From Acidobacteriota bacterium (GTDB taxonomy: Bacteria; Acidobacteriota; Terriglobia; Terriglobales; SCQP01): a DNA stretch of 64,000 nt. Positions 1-7,618 of this stretch are shown one piece after another; the stretch's first letter is position 1; every line of letters begins with the position of its first letter. The stretch is from assembly GCA_027314025.1 (NCBI GenBank), contig DAHVCP010000046.1, positions 1-64,000 on the forward strand, in the 5' to 3' direction. A program made the position numbers and the translations under genes. The notes beneath the pieces are model-generated. The model was not told the origin of the DNA and did not search any database. It saw only the letters and a program-made list of their open reading frames with translations.

Positions 1-2196
1 CATCGGCCGTGGCGATGCGGTGCTGGGCGTTGTACACGTAGCTGTGCCCGGCGGCGTCGGCCAGCAGGTCGCCGGAGGCGTCGTAGCTGGCGCCGACGAT
101 GTGGTTATTGGCGTCGAACGTCAGCTGCGGCGCGGCGGGGATGGTCCCGGCGATGGCGTTCTCCCGCCAGCGGTTGCCGAAGCGGTCGTAGACATAGCCG
201 GCGGCGTCCGTGGGCGACGCGCAGTTGGTCTCGCACGCCTCGGCCAGCCGGTTCAGCGGGTCATATTCGTACTGCCATTGCCCGTTTAAGCTGTCATTGG
301 CGCCGGTGACGTCGCCGTCCGGGGCGTAGGTGATGCCGGTCACGCTGTAGGCGCCCGAGCCTTGGCCGCTCTGGCCGCCGGTGAGCGAGGAACCCGACGC
401 CGAGGCGGAAAAGCTGGGCGAAGAAAACTGCCCGGAATCTCCGGTGGCGGAGGAAGCCGAAAGCGAGTAGTTCGTGCTCGCCCCGGCGCCGCGCGCGGTG
501 ATCGCCAGCGAGCTGCCGCTGGCGCTGGCCGTCGCGTAGCTGGAGTTGTTGTTGATGGCGGTGGCGAGATTCGCGGCCACGGTCGAGGGGCCGTCGTTTT
601 GGCCGTAGTTGGCCGAAACGGATTGGCCGTTGATGGCGGCCGAAACCGTGCCGTAATCGTAGTCCGTCACATCCGACCCGCCGGTCATGGCCGAGCCGGA
701 GAGCGAGCCGGTAAACGAGCAGAAGGTCCAATAGGTGTGGGTGTAGGTGCAGGAGGTCCCCAGCGAATAGTTGACGCCGGTGCCAATGCCCTTGCTGGTC
801 AGCGTGAGCGTGGCGCTGCTCAACGCGGCGCTGACGGGCATGGACCCGTCGTTGTTGACCGCGCTTGCCAGCGCGCTGGCCACGCTGGACGCGGTCGAAC
901 CCTGGCCGTAGCCGGCGCTGGCGGTGACGCCGTTCACCGTGAGGTTGACCACGCCCTGATTGTAGTACCAGGTGTAGGTGCAGCCGATCTCGGGGGTGGC
1001 GCCGCCCGACGGCGCCGTGGGGCACTTGATGACCTCGTGCGAACCCTCGCTGCCCTGGATGGTGATGCTCCCGGTGGAATGGGTCGAGGGCACCTGCACG
1101 CTTTGCTCGCTGCCGGAGATCGAGATCGAGCCAGTGCCCGAGGTTGGGTTCACCCCGGCCGCGCCCGTGACCGAGCGGGAGGTCAACTGCATTCGGTTGT
1201 TGTAGACGTCGGTTTCGGCTTGATTGCCGCTTGTGCCGTAGGCGAAACCTGTCAACTGGCCGCCCGAATCATAGCCCGGCGCGGAGAACAGCGTTCCGGG
1301 ATGGTTGGAATCGGAGAGGCTGCTGGTGATCGAAGTCAGCTCGGCCGCATCGTTGTAGGCGTAGCTAAGAGTCACGCCGGCGCCGTTGGTCGCCGAAGTG
1401 GTGTCGCCCAGAAAGTCGTGGGAATAATTGAGCTGATAATTTCCCGAGCCGCAATCAAGCGGAACACACTCCTGGTTCATCGCCACGCGGCCCATGGAAT
1501 CATAAGAGAACGTTTCCCCGGTGCTGGTCGCACCGTTCACCAGCGTCTGCGCCAGGACCATGCGGCCGATGGGATTGCCCAGCGTGACGCCCCAAGGGGA
1601 GGACCCGTCATAGACGAACTGGACCTGCGGCGTGCCGTCGGAGTAGGTCTTCGTCAGAATCCGGGAGTCGGCATCGTAGGTGTATGCGGTCGTGACGCCG
1701 CGTGCGTCGGTGCGGCAGGTCAGCTCGCCGGGGGCGGCGACTGCGCCGCAGGCTGCCGTGTCGTAGGTATAGCTGATTGTGCCGGACTCGGGATTCCCAG
1801 CGGACATCAAACGCGAGAGGGAGTCGTAGGTGAAAGCCCGGGGATTTAGGCCGGATTGGTTGACCGAAGTAAGGTCACCGAGCGCGTCGTACCCGTAGGT
1901 AGTCAGGAACCCCGTCGCCGCAATGTCCTGGCCGCAGGCCGCCGGAGTCGCCCCGCCGCCGACGGACATCGCCGTGCCGTCCGCCTCGCAAACCGAGGCC
2001 AGCCGGCCCAGCCCGTCCACCTGAGAAACGCGCGTGACGTTGTAGGAACCATTGCCTTCGTCGGCGACTTCCGTGGCCCGGCCTGTGTAGGTGGTGTTGA
2101 CCGCGCTCCCGCCGGGGTGGGTCAAGCTGGTTGTCCTCCCCAGGCCGTCGTAGGCGTAGCTGGTCACGCCGTAGGTGGGATCGCCCCAGAAACCGT
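1..2196 (-). pseudogene. RHS/YD-repeat protein, main body, frame-shifted from its N-terminus and cut by the window edge
   Basis: Read on the minus strand, a frame stays open from about 2196 to the window start and encodes repeated YD motifs such as YAYDGLGRTTS, TYDSLSRLMS, TYDADSRIL, YDSMGRV, EYDPLNRLAE and YVYDRFGNR. These are typical of RHS proteins, whose repeats form a large shell around a C-terminal effector or adhesive tip. The middle part (about 380-1130) holds Gly/Ser-rich modules with repeated VNNDG/INNNS and YGQ motifs, resembling inserts seen in acidobacterial RHS proteins. The matching signal-peptide N-terminus at 2164-2577 lies in another frame, so the two pieces cannot be translated together without a shift near 2190-2205. 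A GTG at 2167 is the first plausible start in this frame. The C-terminal tip lies outside the window. A sequencing error is the alternative to a real disruption. Confidence 0.75.
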
Positions 2197-2577
2197 ATTG
2201 GAGCCCTCCACGTCGGTGAGCGTCGGAACTGAATACGACCAGCCGCCGCTCGAAATCGGCGTCGCCGTGGCGGCCTCGTAGCCCGACCCGCCGCTTGCGC
2301 CGGCTACGTAAATGTTCGAGTCGTAATCAAACGAAAACGGCAGTGTCAGCTTGCGCCCCGGCGGCACGGGCACGGCCAGCCGCAGGCTCAACGATCCATT
2401 GGCGGGATCAACGGTTTCGGCGAGCTGGTGAATGTAATGGTGCCCGGCGCCGGGTATGGGGCGGGACTGGTCGTTGGTGACGCCGGTGACCTTCTGGGCG
2501 GACAACGAGCGCCCTATGCCAAGGACAGCGACCATTGCAACCAATCCGATCGCTGCCAAACGAAAGCGCCGACGCAT
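2164..2577 (-). CDS. N-terminal fragment of the RHS protein (signal peptide and start of the shell)
   Basis: A 137-residue frame with a clear Sec signal (basic MRRRFR, hydrophobic stretch to about residue 27, ending SAQ). It is preceded by GGAGG placed 5-6 bases before the ATG. The mature part has the PxPGxGHHYIHQLAETVDPANGSLSLRL pattern with the usual 'FDYDSN' strand seen at the front of secreted RHS proteins. It ends abruptly at 2164, soon after the WSYSVPTLTDVEG segment. The frame one base away then continues with QYGFWGDPTYG and the YD repeats. Family proteins normally run several hundred residues between these two segments, so a deletion combined with a frame change is possible. An IS element ends about 115 bases upstream, which may also affect expression. 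Confidence 0.6.
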   Translation of the reverse strand: MRRRFRLAAIGLVAMVAVLGIGRSLSAQKVTGVTNDQSRPIPGAGHHYIHQLAETVDPANGSLSLRLAVPVPPGRKLTLPFSFDYDSNIYVAGASGGSGYEAATATPISSGGWSYSVPTLTDVEGSNTVSGAIPPTA

Positions 2578-2692
2578 AACCGCCTCCGATCCCAGACCGG
2601 CCCGCTATGGCAAGCCTGGGTACGCTCACCACCGCTAACGTGAGGGATTGTTCATCTCATAGCCGTCTCTGTCAATAGAAATTTTACTTACA

Positions 2693-2742
2693 TGTCGTTA
2701 GCACATGATTTGTCCGGAGGGAATAGCAAGTGAAGTGTCCGG
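2693..2742. repeat. Left end of the IS with two transposase-site-like repeats
   Basis: Two related motifs lie in direct orientation: TTAGCACATGATTTGTCCGG (2698-2717) and ATAGCAAGTGAAGTGTCCGG (2723-2742). Both share TAGCA, a TGA core and TGTCCGG. Their counterparts lie inverted at the right end. Confidence 0.75.
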
Positions 2743-2777
2743 TCTAGCGGCGGGCGGAGGTAGGGGAGGATGGGCGG

Positions 2778-4079
2778 ATGCTCTCCTACGGTGGGCCCGC
2801 GGTGGAGCGGGCAATGAAGGTGCAGGAAGTGATTTTGCGGGCGTTGGCGAAGAAGCTGCGGTGGTGGGAAGCGGCGGAGATTCTGGGGATCAGCGACCGG
2901 TCGATGCGGCGATGGCGGGAGCGGTACGAGGAACATGGGTATGACGGGCTGATGGATCGGCGGCGTGGGAGGCCGAGCGGGAAGCGGGTGCCGGTGGCGG
3001 AGGTGGAGCGGGTGCTGGGGCTGTACTGGGAGCGGTATTTCGACCTGAACGTGCGGCATTTCCACGAGAAGCTGAAGGAGGAGCACGGGATCGGGCTGAG
3101 CTACACATGGGTAAAGGCGGCGCTGCAGGGGGCGGGGCTGGTGCGGAAGGGGCGGCAGCGAGGCCAGCACCGCAGGCGCCGCCAGCGGCGGCCGCTGCCG
3201 GGGATGCTGCTGCACATAGACGGGAGCCGGCACCGGTGGTTCGGGGACGAGCGGTGGCACGACCTGATCGTGATCATGGACGACGCCACGAGCGAGATCT
3301 ATTACGCCCAGTTGGTGGCGGAGGAGTCGACCGCGACGGTGATGGCGGGGCTGCGGGCGGTGGTGGAGAAGAAGGGGCTGTTCTGCGCGCTCTACAGCGA
3401 CCGGGGGAGCCATTTTTGGCTGACGCCGAAAGCCGGCGGGGCGGTGGACAGGCGGCAGTTGACGCAGGTGGGGCGGGCGATGAAGGAGCTGGGGATCGAG
3501 ATGATCCCGGCTTACTCGCCGCAGGCCCGGGGCCGCTCGGAGCGGAGCTTCGGCACCTGGCAGGGGCGGCTCCCGCAGGAGCTGCGGCTGGCCGGGATCC
3601 GCACCCTGGAGGCCGCCAACGCCTTTCTGCGGCGGCGCTATGTCGCTAGCTTCAACCGGCGGTTCGCACGGCCGGCGGCCGCGCCTGGCAGCGCCTTCGT
3701 GCCTCTCGGCGGCCAGGACCTGGACCGCATCTTCAGCCTCCGTCAGGAAAGGACCGTCGGCAACGATAACACGGTGGTGGTGGGCGGGCTCAGGCTGCAG
3801 ATCGAGCCGGTCGGCTGGCGCGGCACGCTGGCCCGCTGCCCCGTCGCGGTTCACCAGCACCTGGACGGCACGATCTCGATCTACCACGGCCCCCGCCGGC
3901 TCGGCCGCTATCGCGCCGACGGGCGCCCCTGCCCGGCTCGGAGGGCGGCGGAAATGCCGGCCCGTGGAAAACAGGAAAACCCCACAACCCGGGGTTTTCC
4001 CCGTTTTCCACCGGCCTTGGAAATCCCGCAAAAACCGCTGGATTCCCACTTTCCCACCGCCCCGGCGGCGGGCGATTGA
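2778..4079 (+). CDS. ISNCY-family DDE transposase
   Basis: A 433-residue protein with an N-terminal helix-turn-helix (about residues 20-65, ending SMRRWRERYEEHG), a second DNA-binding segment to about 125, and an rve-type catalytic core. The likely DDE triad is D in LLHIDGS, D in LYSDRGSHFW and E in GRSERSFGTWQ, as in ISNCY/ISDol1-like transposases, which cut and join DNA ends. AGGGGAGG at 2762-2769 gives a good ribosome site for the ATG at 2778. The last 45 or so residues after GRYRADGRP look unlike the family. Their DNA contains a long hairpin at 3964-4011, so the natural stop may have been overrun by element-end sequence. The reading frame is otherwise intact, and the copy could be active. 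Confidence 0.88.
   Translation: MLSYGGPAVERAMKVQEVILRALAKKLRWWEAAEILGISDRSMRRWRERYEEHGYDGLMDRRRGRPSGKRVPVAEVERVLGLYWERYFDLNVRHFHEKLKEEHGIGLSYTWVKAALQGAGLVRKGRQRGQHRRRRQRRPLPGMLLHIDGSRHRWFGDERWHDLIVIMDDATSEIYYAQLVAEESTATVMAGLRAVVEKKGLFCALYSDRGSHFWLTPKAGGAVDRRQLTQVGRAMKELGIEMIPAYSPQARGRSERSFGTWQGRLPQELRLAGIRTLEAANAFLRRRYVASFNRRFARPAAAPGSAFVPLGGQDLDRIFSLRQERTVGNDNTVVVGGLRLQIEPVGWRGTLARCPVAVHQHLDGTISIYHGPRRLGRYRADGRPCPARRAAEMPARGKQENPTTRGFPRFPPALEIPQKPLDSHFPTAPAAGD
3964..4011. other. Two-part hairpin within the 3' end of the transposase gene
   Basis: An inverted repeat pairs GTGGAAAAC with GTTTTCCAC, and inside it GAAAACCCC with GGGGTTTTC, around a seven-base loop. It lies about 100 bases inside the right end of the IS. 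It could limit read-through transcription or translation, but it lacks a following T run on the plus strand. Confidence 0.6.
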
Positions 4080-4090
4080 ATGTTTGGCAA

Positions 4091-4141
4091 CCGGACAGAT
4101 CGCGTGCTAGGAAAAGCGGACATTTTCACTTGCTAACAACA
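4091..4141. repeat. Right end of the IS with two inverted site-like repeats
   Basis: Read on the minus strand, the outer motif at 4116-4136 is TTAGCA..TGAAAATGTCCG and the inner one at 4091-4110 is CTAGCA..CGATCTGTCCGG. They mirror the paired sites of the left end. This places the outer boundary near 4141. Confidence 0.75.
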
Positions 4142-4351
4142 GATCCGACTAAACGCCGCCAATTCCACTGCCATCTTCAGCCCGCGGGCCCCCGGCCCGC
4201 TCTTACCCTCGGAGTTGTATGATTCCAGGGGCGGAGAGCGCGGCGAGTCGCCGTGACTCGCCCCATCCCGCCAGCGCGGCTTGCCGGCGAGTCAGGAACG
4301 CCGTCCGGCGGCGAAATCATCGGATGGCGAAATCAGGAGGCCAAGCCAGCG

Positions 4352-5578
4352 ATGGCGGACAAGGAAGCCAGGATGGCGGAGAACGAAGCCAGGATGGCGG
4401 ATGGCGAAGCCGCGAGGGCGGATACCGCCGGGATGGCGCAACGCGATGCCGATGCGGTCGGCCAGCCAGCCGGGATGGCGATTTCCTCAGCGGCGGCGAC
4501 GCTTCCCGCGGTGGCGGTTCCCGCCGCGGTCCCGGGGCGGCCCTCGCGCCGCAGCCTTTTGGCGGGCACGGGCGCGGCGGCGCTGGCCGGAGCATTGGCG
4601 CTGCCGAGCCGGGCCCGCGCGGCGGCCGGCGATCGCGCGGCGCGCGTCGGCAATACCGGCGGCTCGGCCGCGGTCCAGCCCGTTTCGCCGCAGAACACCG
4701 CGGCGGATACTACCAGCGCGCACGGCGCCGCCGCGCGGGCGGCGCTGGACATCAGCGAGCGCCAGGTGGCGCATATCGCCCGCCTGCTGCCCGGCTGCTG
4801 CGCCTACTCCTACGACCAATATTTGCGCTCCGGGCTGATGACCATGGAGGACTTCATCCGCATGGCGGTGAAGCTGAAGGTCACGGCGGTGGACATGACG
4901 GGGTATTATTTCCGCTCCACGCATCCGGCCTATCTAGCCTCGCTGCGCCATCTGGCCTACAAGAACGGCGTGGCCTTTTCCGGCGCCGCCTGCGGCGTCC
5001 GCATGGTGCAGGCGCGGGCCGCCGAACGGCGCGCGGCGCTGGCGCAGATCCGCCATTGGATTGACGTCACCGACCAGTTGGGCGCGCCGCATCTGCGCGT
5101 CTTCGCCGGCCGCCTGCCGGCGGGCGCCACCGAGCGCGAAGCCATCGGCTGGGTGGTGGAGACGATGCGCGCCGCCTGCGACTACGCCGGCGCGCGCGGC
5201 ATCATGGTCGGCATCGAGGACCACAGCGGCATCACCCAGCGCGCCGATGTCTGCCTGGAGCTGATGCACCGCATCGGCTCGCCCTGGGCGGGAATCAACC
5301 TGGACATCACGCATTTTCTGCCCGCCGCCGGCGATCGCTACCGCCAGATCGCGGAATGCGTTCCCTACGCCACCAACACCCATATCCGCGACGAGTTCGA
5401 CGACAAGGAGCCGATTGACATGGACCGCGTCTGGGAAATCTTCGTCCGCGGCGGCTTCAAGGGCTACACCTCGGTGGAGTACGAAAAGGATTTGGCGCAC
5501 AACGAAGACCCCATCACCGGCGTCCCCAAGCTGGTGGCGCTGGTGCGGAAGCTGTGCGCGCGGTATTCGTCGGTATAA
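4352..5578 (+). CDS. Tat-exported sugar phosphate isomerase/epimerase-like TIM-barrel protein
   Basis: A xylose-isomerase-like TIM barrel (AP endonuclease 2 superfamily). Visible metal-binding candidates follow the family order: E in VGIEDHSG, D in NLDITHF, H in NTHIRDEFD and E in TSVEYEKD. The N-terminus has a twin-arginine signal (SRRSLLAG followed by an Ala-rich hydrophobic stretch to SRARA), so the protein acts outside the cytoplasm or is membrane-tethered. I chose the ATG at 4352 because AGGAGG lies 11 bases before it; ATGs at 4253, 4433 and 4475 are also in frame. Between the start and the Tat motif the DNA has a 21-base tandem repeat giving EARMAxx heptads, which is unusual before a signal peptide. 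A role in processing sugars released by the neighbouring hydrolases is inferred; the substrate is unknown. Confidence 0.82.
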   Translation: MADKEARMAENEARMADGEAARADTAGMAQRDADAVGQPAGMAISSAAATLPAVAVPAAVPGRPSRRSLLAGTGAAALAGALALPSRARAAAGDRAARVGNTGGSAAVQPVSPQNTAADTTSAHGAAARAALDISERQVAHIARLLPGCCAYSYDQYLRSGLMTMEDFIRMAVKLKVTAVDMTGYYFRSTHPAYLASLRHLAYKNGVAFSGAACGVRMVQARAAERRAALAQIRHWIDVTDQLGAPHLRVFAGRLPAGATEREAIGWVVETMRAACDYAGARGIMVGIEDHSGITQRADVCLELMHRIGSPWAGINLDITHFLPAAGDRYRQIAECVPYATNTHIRDEFDDKEPIDMDRVWEIFVRGGFKGYTSVEYEKDLAHNEDPITGVPKLVALVRKLCARYSSV

Positions 5579-5640
5579 GCGCGCCAGGCGGAGACGGGCA
5601 TAGGCTGAGCTCGACAGAAATGACAGGAGAACTAGGAGCG

Positions 5641-7407
5641 ATGACCATTCAGGCGAAGCGGAACGGAGCGAAGCAGGCGGGAACAAAGAATCGGATGGGT
5701 TCGGCGGCGAGAGCGCGGGCGAAAGCGATGGTTCTGGCCGTGGGGATCGCGCTGGCGTTGGCAGCCGCGCCGCCGGCATTCGCCGCCGGGCCGCGGGCGG
5801 CCCAGCCGAACGCGGCGGCGGCCAAGGCCGCGCCGGCGACGGCCAGGGCCGGGGCGGGAGCGGCTGCGGCGATGCGGCCCGCGGCGCGGATGGCGATGCC
5901 GGCCGACGGGCCCAACGCGCTTTCCCGGCTCGCTCTCGCGCCGGCCGATGCGGCCACGGCGGCGCCGGTCGAGGTGCGGGTGGAGGCGGCGCATCCCGGG
6001 CCGGTCATTCCGCGCACCTTCGCCGGTTTCAGCATCGAGGTGGACGCCGCGTCGGGCTATTACTTCGGCCCGGCGGGAAATCCGAACCGCGTCTTCTTCC
6101 AGTTGCTGCGCAACCTGGGCGGCGGCACGGTGCGCATCGGCGGCAACAGCACGGACGACAGCTGCTGGCGGCCGCGGCAGGCGCCGCATCCCCAGGGCTG
6201 CCATTTCACCATCACCGAAGCCGACATTCGTGGCTTCGCCCGCGCCGCCGCGGCGACCGGCTGGGGGCTGTACGTCGGCGTCAACCTGGCGCAGAACGAC
6301 GCGCATTGGGCCGCCGGCTATGGCGCGGCGGTGGCGCGGGCCATGGATGCCACGCGCGGCGCCAAGCTGCTGGGCTTCGAATTCGGCAATGAGCCGGATC
6401 TTTTTCCCTACCACCGGCTCTACGATCACGTTTTCGCCCGGCCGAAGGATTTTACCGTCGCCGATTACCTCAAGAATTGGCATGCCTATGCGGCGGCGTT
6501 TCACGGGCAGCCGGTGACGGCGCATGTGCCCTTCGTCGGTCCGGCGATCTGCTGCCAATGGCTGGGACATGGCGCGGCAGGCCTGCGGGATTTTCTGGCC
6601 CACGTCGGGCACCAGGACCTGAACCTGGTCACGGTGCATGACTATCCCTTGACGCACTGCGGCGGCCAGCATCCCACCATCGCGCAGTTGCTGAACCCGG
6701 GCCTGGCGGCGCGCTATGCGGCGCGGGCGCGGCGCTGGGTGTTGCTCGCCCATCACTACGGCTATCCCATCCGCTATGGGGAAGGGAACTCGATCAGTTG
6801 CGAGGGGCAGAACGGCGTCTCCAACGCCTTCGCCGCCACCGCCTGGGGCGTGGGCTGGCTGTTCACCAATTTCCGCGTGGGCATGACCGGCGCCAATTTG
6901 CACCAGGGCAGCACGGTCATCAGCGTCGGCTACCACGGCCGCGCCTACTACTACGACGCGGTCGAGGTGACGCACAAGCAGGTGGGCGGCCGCATCGAAT
7001 ACGACAATCACATCTGGCCGCTGTATTACGCCATGTATGCCTTCGCCAAGAACGCCGAGGGCCAGCGTCTGCTGGCGGCGGACGTGGCGCTGCGGGCGCC
7101 GCTGCGGGCCTACGCGGTGCGGCAGGGTGACAGCGGACCGGTGACGGCGTTCGTCGTCAACCACGATCTGTCGGCGGCGGTGCCGGTGCGCCTGACGGCG
7201 CCGGGCGGGGAGCGGGCGCGGCTGCTGCTGGTGGAGGCGCCGGACTACGCCTCGCGCGACGTCACCTACGGCGGGGTCAAGTTTTCGCCGCGCACCGGCA
7301 AGCTGGCCGGGCAGCCGCAGTGGCGCACGCTGCGGCGGACGGGCGGCGAGTTCCGCTTCCTGCTGCCCAAGGCGGCGGTGGCGATCGTGAAAATCAGCGC
7401 GCGGTAA
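5641..7407 (+). CDS. GH79 family beta-glucuronidase, exported
   Basis: A 588-residue glycoside hydrolase of family 79, which removes beta-linked glucuronic acid (often 4-O-methylated) from arabinogalactan and related polymers. It has a Sec-type signal near residues 20-45, a low-complexity Ala-rich linker to about 100, then the catalytic barrel starting PGPVIPRTFAGFSIE. RIGGNSTDD is a family signature. The proposed acid/base is E251 in FGNEPDLF and the nucleophile E381 in RYGEGNS. A C-terminal beta-sandwich follows (about 480-588). The start at 5641 is chosen because GGAG motifs lie just upstream, rather than the longer frame from 5554. It is 62 bases after the TIM-barrel gene on the same strand, probably cotranscribed. 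Uronate enzymes UxaA and UxaC nearby support glucuronate release as its job. Confidence 0.85.
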   Translation: MTIQAKRNGAKQAGTKNRMGSAARARAKAMVLAVGIALALAAAPPAFAAGPRAAQPNAAAAKAAPATARAGAGAAAAMRPAARMAMPADGPNALSRLALAPADAATAAPVEVRVEAAHPGPVIPRTFAGFSIEVDAASGYYFGPAGNPNRVFFQLLRNLGGGTVRIGGNSTDDSCWRPRQAPHPQGCHFTITEADIRGFARAAAATGWGLYVGVNLAQNDAHWAAGYGAAVARAMDATRGAKLLGFEFGNEPDLFPYHRLYDHVFARPKDFTVADYLKNWHAYAAAFHGQPVTAHVPFVGPAICCQWLGHGAAGLRDFLAHVGHQDLNLVTVHDYPLTHCGGQHPTIAQLLNPGLAARYAARARRWVLLAHHYGYPIRYGEGNSISCEGQNGVSNAFAATAWGVGWLFTNFRVGMTGANLHQGSTVISVGYHGRAYYYDAVEVTHKQVGGRIEYDNHIWPLYYAMYAFAKNAEGQRLLAADVALRAPLRAYAVRQGDSGPVTAFVVNHDLSAAVPVRLTAPGGERARLLLVEAPDYASRDVTYGGVKFSPRTGKLAGQPQWRTLRRTGGEFRFLLPKAAVAIVKISAR

Positions 7408-7450
7408 GACCGCCAAGCGCGGCCGCCTGCACGCCGGGGGCATGCCCTAA

Positions 7451-7618
7451 GGTTGCGCACGGCGGGAGCACCGGCGCGGCGCGTGGGGTAGGGCTCCTGC
7501 CCTGCGTAGCGTCGCCCTCCTGGGCGGCGCGGAGCGACAGCCGGGACGGCTATCCCACGTTCGCTGCCCGGGCGGACGGATTTGACAGCCGAGGACGGCT
7601 ATCCTGCGTTCGCTCGAT
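7451..7618. repeat. REP-like palindromic cluster (families A and B)
   Basis: This gap carries a family B hairpin (GGTAGGGCTCCTGCCCTGCG, 7488-7507) and two family A hairpins with the core AGCCGnnACGGCT (7536-7558 and 7584-7605). Related copies recur in other intergenic gaps of the window. It lies between convergent genes. No separate gene is visible. Confidence 0.8.

Larger units (their letters stand above)
2693..4141 (+). mobile_element. ISNCY-type insertion sequence, about 1.45 kb, apparently complete
   Basis: The element is bounded by imperfect inverted repeats beginning TGTYGTTAGCA at both outer ends (2693-2703, and 4131-4141 on the other strand). Inside each end lies a second copy of the same core, TAGCA followed by TGTCCG about 7-10 bases later, so each end carries two related sites. 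The single gene inside encodes a DDE transposase. No convincing target-site duplication was found in the flanking bases. It sits between the RHS gene and the TIM-barrel gene, in the RHS upstream region. Boundaries are inferred from the repeats and could be a few bases off. Confidence 0.75.

Noticed and set aside
362-1849. 495-residue plus-strand ORF
   Set aside because: Antisense shadow of the RHS gene; its composition is Gly/Ala/Arg without motifs, while the minus strand has clear YD repeats.
2688-4049. 453-residue minus-strand ORF across the IS
   Set aside because: Antisense shadow of the transposase gene, Pro/Arg/His-rich with no family features.
4318-4440. CRISPR-like or VNTR repeat near the TIM-barrel start
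   Set aside because: It is a short in-frame 21-base repeat without spacers, best described as a coding repeat.
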